Part shown: in pieces, positions 1 through 8,041 of the stretch
Layout: each line of letters begins with the position of its first letter
How positions within the stretch are numbered: the first letter of the stretch is position 1
Origin: an uncultured Burkholderiales bacterium
Lineage (GTDB): Bacteria; Pseudomonadota; Gammaproteobacteria; Burkholderiales; Burkholderiaceae_C
Length of the DNA stretch: 17,053 nt
Assembly (NCBI GenBank): GCA_903952885.1
Contig: CAJBHE010000192.1
Span: 1 to 17,053 of the forward strand
Direction of reading: 5' to 3'
The notes under the pieces: model-generated
Databases searched by the model: none
What the model was told of the DNA's origin: nothing
Seen by the model: the letters and a program-made list of their open reading frames with translations, nothing else
Made by a program: the position numbers and the translations under genes

Positions 1-452
1 AGGCGGTGCACGATGCCCGCACGCGGCAGCATGACCGCTTGTGGGTCCAAGGCCAACAAGCCGTTGAGCAGGGTACCGCTCCAGTTACCTGGCGCAGGAT
101 GTACCACCAAACCTGCAGGCTTGAACAGAACGCGCAAGTCTTCGTCTTCATAGATCACGTCCAGCGGGATGTCTTCCGGCTTGAAGGCTTGACTTTGTGG
201 GGTTGGTTTCAAAATCAGCTGATAGCGCTCGCCCAAACGAACCTTGGCGGAAGACTTGTTCATCACGCGAGGCGTGGGGGATAGGCAGCTCACGCAGCCT
301 TCGCTGAGCAACTGCTGAGAGAAGCTGCGCGAGAACTCTGGCAACAGCACGGCCAAAGCGCGGTCTAGACGCTCACCATGCAAGTCATTGGGAATAGAGA
401 GTTCACGGGTTTCAACCTCAGGGCCTTCGATCAAGTCGGTGTGCTCATCCAA
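1..452 (-). CDS. rluD: 23S rRNA pseudouridine synthase RluD, 5' part only
   Basis: RluD isomerises uridines to pseudouridine in helix 69 of 23S rRNA and is needed for normal 50S assembly. About 150 N-terminal residues are present; the gene runs off the left edge. Seen: an S4-type RNA-binding segment (GERLDRALAVLLPEFSR), then a linker, then the start of the catalytic domain with FKPAGLVVHPAPGNWSGTLL and AGIVHRL at the edge. The family's catalytic aspartate would come right after that HRL, so it lies outside the window. The start is chosen as TTG at 450-452, giving MDEHTDLIEG, because GGAGGA (460-465 on the complement) sits 7 nt upstream and no ATG or GTG suits the frame there; TTG at 453-455 is an alternative. 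It is divergent from bamD, an arrangement common in betaproteobacteria. Family call firm; start moderately firm. Confidence 0.88.
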   Translation of the reverse strand, partial: MDEHTDLIEGPEVETRELSIPNDLHGERLDRALAVLLPEFSRSFSQQLLSEGCVSCLSPTPRVMNKSSAKVRLGERYQLILKPTPQSQAFKPEDIPLDVIYEDEDLRVLFKPAGLVVHPAPGNWSGTLLNGLLALDPQAVMLPRAGIVHR

Positions 453-532
453 CAAAACATCCTCCGGACACAGTGTGATCGAGGGCGGTTGAGCCGATAG
501 AATGGATTTACTTTGCTTCAAAAGGTTGACCT
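453..532. promoter_or_regulatory. divergent control region between rluD and bamD
   Basis: Eighty bases separate the two divergent starts, so promoters for both genes should lie here or just inside the coding ends. On the plus strand TAGAAT (498-503) matches a sigma-70 -10 box at five of six positions, but the -35 17 bp upstream is poor. No convincing minus-strand promoter was found. Function is inferred from position. Confidence 0.3.
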
Positions 533-1345
533 GTGGTGTTACGACTCAAATTATCGACTGTGTGGATGGCCATTGGCCTGACGGCCGCTATTCTTTTATC
601 TGGTTGCGCTGACAGCAACTATGACCCCACCAAGGATTGGAGCAACGACAAGCTCTACAACGAAGCCAAAGATGAAATGTCGGCGGGTGGTTACGACAAA
701 GCCATTGGCATGTATGAAAAGCTGGAAGGTCGCGCGGCTGGCACCGCATTGGCCCAGCAAGCGCAACTCGACAAAGCTTGGGCGCAATACAAAACCAATG
801 AACCCGTTCAAGCTGTGGCCACGCTCGACCGCTTCATCAAACTGCACCCTGCGAGCCCTGCGCTGGACTACGCGCTCTACCTGAAGGGCTTGGTGAACTT
901 CAACGACAACTTGGGGCTCTTCTCAAACTTCGCCGAACAAGATTTGGCAGAGCGCGATCCAAAACAAGCCAAAGAATCGTTCGAAGCTTTCCGCGAATTG
1001 GTCATTCGCTTCCCGAATTCAAAATATTCTGAAGACGCCCGCTTGCGAATGGCGTTTATCAAGAATTCGCTGGCGCGCTCAGACGTTCACGTGGCTCGCT
1101 TTTACTACCAACGCGGTGCCTATGTGGCTGCCGTCAACCGTGCTCAAACCACAGTGCAGGAATATCGCGATGTGCCCGCTGTGGAAGATGCCTTGTTTAT
1201 CATGGTGCAGTCCTATGACAAACTGGGCCTAGTGCAGTTGCGCGACGACACCAGACGAGTGTTGGAAAGCTCCTACCCTAACAGCACGCTCTTGTACCCA
1301 GAACGCGCAGCCACTAAAACGTCTTGGTGGAGAATCTGGAGATAA
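533..1345 (+). CDS. bamD: outer membrane protein assembly factor BamD (ComL), lipoprotein
   Basis: BamD is the essential lipoprotein of the BAM complex, which inserts beta-barrel proteins into the outer membrane; it works from the periplasmic face and contacts BamA and BamC. The 270-residue product has a lipoprotein signal with basic residues R4 and K6, a hydrophobic core and lipobox LSGC with the lipidated Cys at 25. The mature part is helical and TPR-like, with family patterns such as YEKLEGR, LDYALYLKGL, FRELVIRFPNSKYSEDARLRM and RGAYVAAVNRAQTTVQEY. Length is close to the family norm of about 245-270. The GTG start at 533 (or GTG at 536) is preferred over the in-frame ATG at 566, because the ATG would lose the positively charged n-region; AAAGG at 521-525 is a plausible ribosome-binding site. 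The 3' end overlaps convergent yoaA. Confidence 0.95.
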   Translation: MVLRLKLSTVWMAIGLTAAILLSGCADSNYDPTKDWSNDKLYNEAKDEMSAGGYDKAIGMYEKLEGRAAGTALAQQAQLDKAWAQYKTNEPVQAVATLDRFIKLHPASPALDYALYLKGLVNFNDNLGLFSNFAEQDLAERDPKQAKESFEAFRELVIRFPNSKYSEDARLRMAFIKNSLARSDVHVARFYYQRGAYVAAVNRAQTTVQEYRDVPAVEDALFIMVQSYDKLGLVQLRDDTRRVLESSYPNSTLLYPERAATKTSWWRIWR

Positions 1346-3506
1346 AGTCTTTGCTCATGGTATCCAGCAATTGCTCCAGAGCCACTGCCGTTTGCAGCTG
1401 ACGCATAGGAGGCAAGGCTGCCAACAATCGGCGGCCATAGCCCGTAGTTACCATGCGGTTGTCACACAATACCAACACGCCTTGGTCAGACTCGGTACGT
1501 ATCAATCGACCAGCACCCTGCTTCAAAGCCACCACAGCTTCAGGCACAAAGTAGTCGTTGAAAGCGCTTCTGCCCTGCGCTTCTAAGCGTTTACTGCGAG
1601 CTTCAACCAGCGGATCGTTCGGCGGCGGGAACGGCAGTTTGTCGATAATGACCAATTGCAGTGCATCTCCCGGCACATCGAAGCCTTCCCAAAACGTGGC
1701 TGACGCCACCAGCACACAGCCTCCCTCACCCGCCTTGGCACCCTCGCGGAAACGTTCCATCAAATGGCGCTTGGGCCACTCACCTTGTACTAAGACTTCG
1801 ATGCCCGAGCCTTCAAGCTGCTGCTTCATCCCATCGCCAATGGCACGTAAAGCACGCAACGTGGTGGTCAGCACCAAGGTTCGGCCACCCAAACGACGCA
1901 CGGCATCGCTGGCAAGTGCTGCTACTTGCGCACTATGGGCAGGATCGTTGGGACGCACGATCTCGCGCGGTACATACAAGGAGGCTTGCGCGGGGTAATC
2001 AAACGGGCTGCTCACACGCAACACTTTGGCGGACTCTAAACCGCAAGGCTCGGTGAACCAGCGCAAGTGCGGGTCGTCGCCCAAAGTAGCGGACGTGAAT
2101 ACCCAAGCGCGTGGACGCGCATCTTGATCGGGACGCATGGGGAATGCGTCGTCGAAGGGTGATGCACCTGTGTCGTTACCTTGGGCATCCAAAACATCCT
2201 CACCTGCTTCGTCGAGCGCTGCAGCGGCCTGGTCAAACGAAGGCTCATCGTGCCAAGGCGGTGGTTCTTGGTCAGTGTCGTGATGGGTAACCTTGGAGGG
2301 TTCCTTGATCAAACGTTCACGCACGGTTTCGGCAATGTCTAACGGCGCTTCCATCAAACGCATTTGCGAGGCGCTGATGTCCACCCAACGCACTGCATCG
2401 GACTGACAAGGGTTTAAGAAAGCATCGACGCGTTTGGCCATTTCGGTCACACGATCGTGCAAACGCATGAAGTCGGGCGCAATTTCACTCACAGTGTCTA
2501 GTGCTTGCAAAGCCTGCACACACGCAGCACCCACGTCTTGCAAGGATTGCTCCCACGCTCCTTGGTGAATCCCCTCGGGTGCCTCTTCTGTCCAACGCAA
2601 CTTCACCGCACTGTGGCGCTTGCCGCCCATCAACCGCAATTCGCGTGCTGCGCGTTCTAAACCCGAACACACACCCTGCCAATCGGCCAAGCCGCGCGCC
2701 AGTTGCAAACCCGTGGCCAGCATGTCGCGTGTCACATCTAGCAGCTGCGCAGTGCCAAGTTGATGACCCAAGAAATTCACACCCACTTCGTTGAGCTGAT
2801 GCGCTTCGTCAAAAATCACCACGCGCACACTGGGCAGCAACTCGGCCATGCCGGTTTCGCGCACGGCCATATCGGCAAAAAACAAATGGTGATTGATGAC
2901 CACCACATCAGCCCCCAGCGCTTCGCGACGCGCGGCGTTGATGTGACAGGTTTTGAACTTGGGGCATTGCGAGCCCAAACAGTTCTCTCGGTTAGACGTG
3001 ATGAGCGGAATCAAAGGCGAGCGCTCATCCAAACCTGGAAGCTCTGCCAAGTCGCCGGTGCGGGTGCTGAGCGACCACGTCTCAACACGCGACAACAAAT
3101 GCACAGTGTGTCGGTCGGGTATCTGTGTGTCACGCCGTGCCATTTCCATACGGTGCGTGCATAAATAGCTAGAGCGGCCTTTGAGTAACGCCAAACGCAC
3201 GGGCAAGTTGAGCGCCTGCACCAAACGGGGCAAATCGCGAGCATACAGCTGGTCTTGCAAGGCCTTGGTGGCAGTCGACAGCAACACGCGTTCACCACTC
3301 AGCAACGCAGGTACCAAATAGGCAAAGGTCTTGCCCACACCTGTGCCCGCCTCGACCACCAAACTGCCGCCGTGCGCCACCACATCGGCGACCGCGAGTG
3401 CCATGTCAGTTTGGCCTTGACGCGGTCTGAAATGATCGGTGGCACGAGCCAGCACACCTAAAGGTGCAAAGGCCTCTTGCACCAAGTCACGCAAAGGGTG
3501 GCTCAT
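1314..3506 (-). CDS. yoaA: ATP-dependent Fe-S DNA helicase, YoaA/DinG family
   Basis: This is a superfamily 2 helicase of the XPD/DinG type, expected to unwind DNA 5' to 3' in repair or replication-fork rescue; E. coli YoaA works with the HolC subunit of DNA polymerase III. Of 730 residues, Walker A AGTGVGKT is at 53-60, DEAH at 233-236, TSATL at 471-475, FWEGFD at 605-610 and QGAGRLIR at 663-670. Four cysteines (C116, C176, C181, C187) match the Fe-S cluster ligands; the stretch NCLGSQCPKFKTC followed by VVINHHLFFAD is closest, from memory, to YoaA rather than E. coli DinG. Residues about 401-465 form an acidic, proline-containing insertion that I do not recall in E. coli YoaA. Its ATG overlaps the upstream gene's TGA by 4 nt. 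It is often annotated dinG; the family is certain, the orthologue name less so. Confidence 0.9.
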   Translation of the reverse strand: MSHPLRDLVQEAFAPLGVLARATDHFRPRQGQTDMALAVADVVAHGGSLVVEAGTGVGKTFAYLVPALLSGERVLLSTATKALQDQLYARDLPRLVQALNLPVRLALLKGRSSYLCTHRMEMARRDTQIPDRHTVHLLSRVETWSLSTRTGDLAELPGLDERSPLIPLITSNRENCLGSQCPKFKTCHINAARREALGADVVVINHHLFFADMAVRETGMAELLPSVRVVIFDEAHQLNEVGVNFLGHQLGTAQLLDVTRDMLATGLQLARGLADWQGVCSGLERAARELRLMGGKRHSAVKLRWTEEAPEGIHQGAWEQSLQDVGAACVQALQALDTVSEIAPDFMRLHDRVTEMAKRVDAFLNPCQSDAVRWVDISASQMRLMEAPLDIAETVRERLIKEPSKVTHHDTDQEPPPWHDEPSFDQAAAALDEAGEDVLDAQGNDTGASPFDDAFPMRPDQDARPRAWVFTSATLGDDPHLRWFTEPCGLESAKVLRVSSPFDYPAQASLYVPREIVRPNDPAHSAQVAALASDAVRRLGGRTLVLTTTLRALRAIGDGMKQQLEGSGIEVLVQGEWPKRHLMERFREGAKAGEGGCVLVASATFWEGFDVPGDALQLVIIDKLPFPPPNDPLVEARSKRLEAQGRSAFNDYFVPEAVVALKQGAGRLIRTESDQGVLVLCDNRMVTTGYGRRLLAALPPMRQLQTAVALEQLLDTMSKDFISRFSTKTF

Positions 3507-4105
3507 TTGCTTGGCACAGGCAATGGAGCTGCAGGCTCACCTTTGCGTTCGCGTAACTGCTTTACGACATCTTCGCGGTGCAGCGCGGCCTCGCGTTGCT
3601 TTTGCTCGTACTCACCTCGCTTGGTACCTTGTAGCGTGTGGTTAATTTGCTTTTGAGCATTGGCATCCGCACGCTCTTTCGCCGCCGCAATGGTTGCCGC
3701 GCGGTCAGCTTCGGCTTTCTTTTGCTCAGCTTCGCTCTTGCGCTCTGCCAAATTGCGACGTGTTTCAATCGCATGAATGTGTCGCTCCTGAGCATTGAAG
3801 TGCAACTCTTCTTTGCGAAGAGAGGCATTGGCTTTAATGCGCTTCTCTCGCGCTTTCAAACGACAGCTTGCGACATCAAACTTTTGATAGCACTGTTGCA
3901 TGTCTTGTTTGTATTGGTCTTCCAAGGCTTGGCGCTCACCACTCAATCGCAGACGTTCGTCATTGCGCTCGGCCACAGAGGGGAACTCATGTGCTGCATG
4001 AGCTGCAACATCGACAGATGCGGTCGCTGCAGGGGGTGACGCAGGCTCCTCAGACCATGCCGTGGCACATAAAAGCATCAAAGGGAAAATTAAAGTCTTG
4101 TTCAT
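3503..4105 (-). CDS. exported coiled-coil protein of unknown function
   Basis: I do not recognise a named family. The 200-residue product starts with a probable Sec signal (MNKTLIFPLMLLCATAWS; cleavage near residues 16-18), so the rest should be periplasmic. A short low-complexity Ala/Pro stretch (21-38) is followed by a long, highly charged helical segment (about 45-190) rich in Lys, Glu, Arg, Gln and Ala, with heptad-like character and probably coiled coil. Two cysteines, C72 and C81, in QQCYQKFDVASCRLKARE are spaced to allow a disulfide. The tail is PAAPLPVPSK. Its ATG overlaps the TGA of zapE and its own TGA overlaps the ATG of yoaA, each as ATGA, so the three genes are very likely one transcript with coupled translation. 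Real gene: confident. Function: unknown. Confidence 0.85.
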   Translation of the reverse strand: MNKTLIFPLMLLCATAWSEEPASPPAATASVDVAAHAAHEFPSVAERNDERLRLSGERQALEDQYKQDMQQCYQKFDVASCRLKAREKRIKANASLRKEELHFNAQERHIHAIETRRNLAERKSEAEQKKAEADRAATIAAAKERADANAQKQINHTLQGTKRGEYEQKQREAALHREDVVKQLRERKGEPAAPLPVPSK

Positions 4106-5211
4106 GTCAATCCCGTATCCACGGTGCGGCGTTCAAGTGCTAAAAATTCCGCCGATTGCATCTCATTCAAGCGCGACACCGTGCGGGGGAACTCGTGCGC
4201 CATCGGCCCTTCGGTGTACAACTCTTCAGGCGGCACAGCAGCTGACAACATCAACTTCACGCGGCGGTCATACAACACGTCAATCAACCAAGTGAAACGC
4301 CGCGCTTCAGCCGCCTTGTTCACGGGCATGAACGGCACATCGCTGAGCAGCACCGTATGAAACTGGCTGGCAATTTCTAAGTAATCGTTTTGAGAACGCG
4401 GCCCGCCACACAAGTCTTTGAAGTCAAACCACACCACCCCACCGGCACGGCGGCGGGCTTTGATTTCACGTGCTTCGATGTGCAGCACAGGGTCTTCGTC
4501 TTGGCACTCGGCCAAACGGTTAAAAGCATCGGTCATCGCTGCATCTGCTTTTTCACCCAAGGGTCGGAGATACAGCTCTACTTGCTCCAGAGTGCGACGG
4601 CGATAGTCCGTGCCATTATCGACGTTGATGATTTCCAACTCTTTGTTGAGCAAATCAATGGCCGGCATGATGCGGTCGCGGTGCATGCCGCCCGGGTACA
4701 AGTCGTCGGGCTTAAAGTTTGACGTGGTCACAAAGCCCACACCATTTTCAAACAAGGCATCAAGTAGGCGATGAAGAATCATGGCGTCAGTGATGTCGGC
4801 CACGTGAAATTCGTCAAAGCAAATCAGTTTGTAGCGCTTGGACATTTGCTTGCCTAATACATCCAATGGATTGACTGTGCCTTGCAGCTCACGCAATTCG
4901 CGGTGTACTTCACGCATGAACTCATGGAAATGCAAGCGGGTTTTGCGTTGGATCGGCACAGCCTCAAAAAAGCAATCCATCAAAAAGCTTTTGCCACGCC
5001 CCACACCGCCAAACATGTAAACACCTCGCGGTATGGCCGGACGGTTGACCAGTTTTTTCAACGAGTTTGAACGTTTCTCTTTGTAAGCGGCCCATTCCAT
5101 GGCACAACGCTCAAGGGCATCAATGGCGCGTAGCTGCGCAGGGTCGCTTTGGAAGCCTCGAATCTCGAGTTCTTTGAAGTAGTTTTGGTGAACGGGTTGT
5201 TGGGCTGACAT
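4102..5211 (-). CDS. zapE: cell division protein ZapE (AFG1-like AAA+ ATPase)
   Basis: ZapE is an AFG1/LACE1-type P-loop ATPase; in E. coli it associates with the Z-ring late in division and destabilises FtsZ polymers in an ATP-dependent way. The 369-residue product has Walker A GGVGRGKS at 68-75, Walker B LICFDEFH at 129-136, a TTSN sensor-like segment at 162-165 and the family signature LYPGGMHRDRIMPAI at about 171-185. Length is typical. It begins MSAQQPVHQNYFKELE. No strong Shine-Dalgarno sequence precedes the ATG. It is first in the zapE/coiled-coil/yoaA unit. A strong terminator ends only 25 nt upstream of its start, so its promoter must overlap that terminator or lie in the lpdA 3' end, unless expression depends on read-through. 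Confidence 0.95.
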   Translation of the reverse strand: MSAQQPVHQNYFKELEIRGFQSDPAQLRAIDALERCAMEWAAYKEKRSNSLKKLVNRPAIPRGVYMFGGVGRGKSFLMDCFFEAVPIQRKTRLHFHEFMREVHRELRELQGTVNPLDVLGKQMSKRYKLICFDEFHVADITDAMILHRLLDALFENGVGFVTTSNFKPDDLYPGGMHRDRIMPAIDLLNKELEIINVDNGTDYRRRTLEQVELYLRPLGEKADAAMTDAFNRLAECQDEDPVLHIEAREIKARRRAGGVVWFDFKDLCGGPRSQNDYLEIASQFHTVLLSDVPFMPVNKAAEARRFTWLIDVLYDRRVKLMLSAAVPPEELYTEGPMAHEFPRTVSRLNEMQSAEFLALERRTVDTGLT

Positions 5212-5236
5212 AAGACTCTATTGTGCCTTGCCCATG

Positions 5237-5265
5237 AAAAAAGCCCGCTGTCGCCAGCAGGCTTT
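5237..5265 (-). terminator. rho-independent terminator after lpdA
   Basis: On the minus strand the arm AAGCCTGCTG (5264-5255), loop GCGA and arm CAGCGGGCTT (5250-5241) form a 10-bp stem with one G-U pair, extendable by one A-T pair, followed by six T (5242-5237). It lies 25 nt past the lpdA stop and should end the sucA-sucB-lpdA transcript. Confidence 0.88.
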
Positions 5266-5289
5266 GACACGCAAAGCGGTGAAACTTTT

Positions 5290-6717
5290 TCAGAAGTTCA
5301 AGGTGCGCTTGTCCACCGCCAAAGCCGCTTCTTTGGTAGCTTCAGACAACGACGGATGCGCGTGGCAAATGCGTGCGATGTCTTCGGCAGACGCCTTGAA
5401 CTCCATCGCCACCACGGCTTCAGCGATCAACTCAGACACCTGTGGACCCACCATATGAACGCCCAAGATTTCATCGGTCGTGGCGTCGGCCAAGAACTTC
5501 ACCATGCCTGTCGTGTCGCCCAAAGCGCGTGCACGCCCGTTCGCGAGGAACGGGAATGTACCGGCTTTGTAAGCCACGCCGTCGGCTTTCAGTTGCTGCT
5601 CGGTGCGGCCCACCCAAGCGATTTCGGGGCTGGTGTAGATGACCCAAGGGATGGTATTGAAGTTGACGTGGCCGTGTTGACCCGCAATGCGCTCCGCCAC
5701 CGCCACGCCCTCTTCTTCGGCTTTGTGCGCGAGCATGGGGCCACGCACCACGTCGCCCACCGCCCACACGCCAGGGACGTTGGTTTTGCAATCACCATCG
5801 ACCACAATGGCGCCGCGCTCGTCGAGCTGCAGGCCAATGGCTTCGGGGTTCAAACCAATGGTGTTGGCCACGCGACCAATGGAGATAATCAGTTTGTCAG
5901 CATCCAACACCACCGCTTCCCCTTTGGCGTTGGTGTAGTTGACAGTAACGCCCTTCTTGCCATTGACGATCTCGCCAACCTTCACGCCGAGTTCGATCTT
6001 CAAGCCTTGTTTGTCGAATGCTTTCTTCGCTTCTTTGGCGATTTGCTCGTCCACAGCACCGAGGAATGTTGGCAGGCCTTCGAGAATGGTCACGTCAGCA
6101 CCGAGACGACGCCAGACAGAACCCATCTCCAAACCGATCACGCCTGAACCGATCAAGGTCAGCTTCTTAGGCACAGCGCCCAAGCGCAGCGCGCCGTCAT
6201 TGGACAAGACATTGACTTCGTCAAACGGTGTGCCTGGCAACGCGCGGGCGTTGGAGCCTGTGGCGATGATGATGTGCTTGCCGGTGATAACTTCCTCTTC
6301 CTTGCCTACCACGTTGATGTCGTAACCCGCTTCGGTGGTTTTGACGAACGAACCACGACCGTGGAAAAAGGTGACCTTGTTTTTCTTCAACAAATAAAGA
6401 ATGCCGTCGTTGTTTTGTTTGACAACGTTGTCCTTGCGGGCCAGCATCTTGGTAACGTCCATCTTCACATCTTTGGCGCTGATGCCATGCTCTGCGAAGT
6501 GGTGGTTGGCGTGGTCAAAGTGCTCGCTGGACTGCAGCAAAGCCTTAGAGGGAATGCAACCCACGTTGGTGCATGTACCTCCAGGGGCTGGGCCACCGGC
6601 TGCATTTTTCCACTCGTCGATACAGGCGACTTGGAAACCGAGTTGGGCAGCACGAATGGCTGCGATGTAGCCACCAGGACCACCACCAATGACGACGACG
6701 TCGAATTGTTTAGACAT
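5290..6717 (-). CDS. lpdA: dihydrolipoyl dehydrogenase (E3 of 2-oxoglutarate dehydrogenase)
   Basis: E3 reoxidises the dihydrolipoyl group of the E2 subunit using FAD, a redox disulfide and NAD+. All landmarks are present in 475 residues: FAD-binding GGGPGG at 11-16, the redox-active pair C49 and C54 in GGTCTNVGCIPSKAL, the NAD-binding GSGVIG at 190-195, a second FAD contact in GVWAVGDVVRGPMLAHKAEEEG, and the catalytic base H454 with E459 in HAHPSLSE. The protein has no N-terminal lipoyl domain. It begins 13 nt after the sucB stop, so it is the third gene of the odh operon; position indicates service to the 2-oxoglutarate complex, though E3 can be shared with pyruvate dehydrogenase or glycine cleavage. 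A terminator follows directly. Confidence 0.97.
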   Translation of the reverse strand: MSKQFDVVVIGGGPGGYIAAIRAAQLGFQVACIDEWKNAAGGPAPGGTCTNVGCIPSKALLQSSEHFDHANHHFAEHGISAKDVKMDVTKMLARKDNVVKQNNDGILYLLKKNKVTFFHGRGSFVKTTEAGYDINVVGKEEEVITGKHIIIATGSNARALPGTPFDEVNVLSNDGALRLGAVPKKLTLIGSGVIGLEMGSVWRRLGADVTILEGLPTFLGAVDEQIAKEAKKAFDKQGLKIELGVKVGEIVNGKKGVTVNYTNAKGEAVVLDADKLIISIGRVANTIGLNPEAIGLQLDERGAIVVDGDCKTNVPGVWAVGDVVRGPMLAHKAEEEGVAVAERIAGQHGHVNFNTIPWVIYTSPEIAWVGRTEQQLKADGVAYKAGTFPFLANGRARALGDTTGMVKFLADATTDEILGVHMVGPQVSELIAEAVVAMEFKASAEDIARICHAHPSLSEATKEAALAVDKRTLNF

Positions 6718-6730
6718 GAGAATCTTTCAA

Positions 6731-8002
6731 TCAGATATCGAACAGCAAGCGAGCTGGATCTTCCAGCGCTTCTTTCATCGCCACCAAGCCCAAGACAGCT
6801 TCACGGCCGTCAATGATGCGGTGGTCGTAAGACATCGCGAAGTAGTTCATCGGGCGAACCACCACCTGACCGTTTTCCACCATGGCGCGGTCTTTGGTCG
6901 CGTGCACACCCAAAATGGCTGACTGTGGTGGGTTGATGATCGGCGTCGACATCATGGAGCCAAAAGTACCGCCGTTGGAGATCGAGAACGTACCGCCGGT
7001 CATTTCTTCGATGCCCAGCTTGCCGTCACGGGCTTTGACGCCGTATTCGGCGATTTTTTTCTCGATATCTGCAAAGCTCATCTGGTCAGCATTGCGCAAA
7101 ATGGGCACCACCAAACCGCGTGGCGAGCCCACAGCGATACCGATGTCGAAGTATCCGTGATAGACGATGTCATTGCCGTCCACCGAAGCGTTCAACACGG
7201 GGAATTTCTTCAAGGCGTGCACAGCCGCTTTGACGAAGAAGCTCATGAAGCCCAACTTGCAACCATGCTCTTTTTCGAAACGCTCTTGCATGCGCTTGCG
7301 CATCTCCATAACCGGAGCCATGTTGATTTCGTTGAATGTGGTGAGGATGGCGTTGGTCGATTGCGATTGCAACAAACGCTCGGCCACGCGCGCGCGTAGA
7401 CGCGTCATGGGCACGCGTTGCTCTGGACGTTCGCCCAAGTTCACCGAGGGCGCTGTTACTTGTGGCAGAGTTTTGGTTGGTGCGCCTGTTGGAATCACTG
7501 CGGCAGTAGATTGGACGCCAGCGGCAATTGCAGAACCTGAAATGCCACCTTGCACGGTGGCGAGCACATCACCTTTGGTGATGCGGCCGTCTTTGCCTGT
7601 TCCAGACACGGAACCAGCGACCAACTGGTTATCAGCCATCAACTTGGCAGCAGCGGGCATCGCAAAGCCGGCTTTGCTGGTAGAAGCCGCTGCAGCAGCC
7701 GGAGCAGCTCCGAGTGACGCGACGGCAGCCGCTGCAGCGGGAGCAGCAGCGCCCACTTTGCCGTCGGTGTCGATGCGAGCGATGAGCTGTTCAGCAGCCA
7801 CAGTACCGCCATCGGCGACCAAGATTTCGCACAACACGCCAGCAGCAGGTGCGGGCACTTCAAGCACGACTTTGTCAGTCTCAATGTCGATCAAAATTTC
7901 ATCAGCGACGACAGACTCGCCAACTTTTTTCTTCCATTGCAGCATGGTGGCTTCAGCCACGGATTCGGACAGCTGTGGAACTTTTACTTCGATGATTGCC
8001 AT
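6731..8002 (-). CDS. sucB: dihydrolipoyllysine-residue succinyltransferase (E2, OdhB)
   Basis: E2 forms the core of the 2-oxoglutarate dehydrogenase complex and transfers the succinyl group from lipoyl-lysine to CoA. The 423-residue product has one lipoyl domain (about 1-80) with lipoylated K44 in ETDKVVLEV, an Ala-rich flexible linker (about 82-112), a peripheral subunit-binding domain (about 113-150, with AMPAAAKLMADN and DGRITKGDVL), a second linker, and the catalytic acyltransferase domain (about 195-423), with the His/Asp pair H394 and D398 in SYDHRIIDG. The catalytic-domain sequence and the sucA/lpdA neighbours identify it as the succinyl enzyme rather than the acetyl one. The ATG start gives MAIIEVKVPQLSESV, the usual N terminus. 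It lies 39 nt after the sucA stop. The ribosome-binding site is weak (GAAAGA). Confidence 0.97.
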   Translation of the reverse strand: MAIIEVKVPQLSESVAEATMLQWKKKVGESVVADEILIDIETDKVVLEVPAPAAGVLCEILVADGGTVAAEQLIARIDTDGKVGAAAPAAAAAVASLGAAPAAAAASTSKAGFAMPAAAKLMADNQLVAGSVSGTGKDGRITKGDVLATVQGGISGSAIAAGVQSTAAVIPTGAPTKTLPQVTAPSVNLGERPEQRVPMTRLRARVAERLLQSQSTNAILTTFNEINMAPVMEMRKRMQERFEKEHGCKLGFMSFFVKAAVHALKKFPVLNASVDGNDIVYHGYFDIGIAVGSPRGLVVPILRNADQMSFADIEKKIAEYGVKARDGKLGIEEMTGGTFSISNGGTFGSMMSTPIINPPQSAILGVHATKDRAMVENGQVVVRPMNYFAMSYDHRIIDGREAVLGLVAMKEALEDPARLLFDI

Positions 8003-8041
8003 GTGAATTCTTTCAATATTGCGGGTTGTCTATGCAACGAT

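Noticed and set aside
6..284. 92-codon plus-strand frame at the left edge
   Set aside because: Antisense to rluD, whose translation matches the family closely.
5221..6147. 308-codon plus-strand frame opposite lpdA
   Set aside because: It is antisense to an unmistakable lpdA, is His- and Phe-rich without any domain, and reflects the codon bias of the opposite strand.
7167..8006. 279-codon plus-strand frame opposite sucB
   Set aside because: It mirrors the Ala-rich sucB linker and shows no recognisable motif; a shadow frame.
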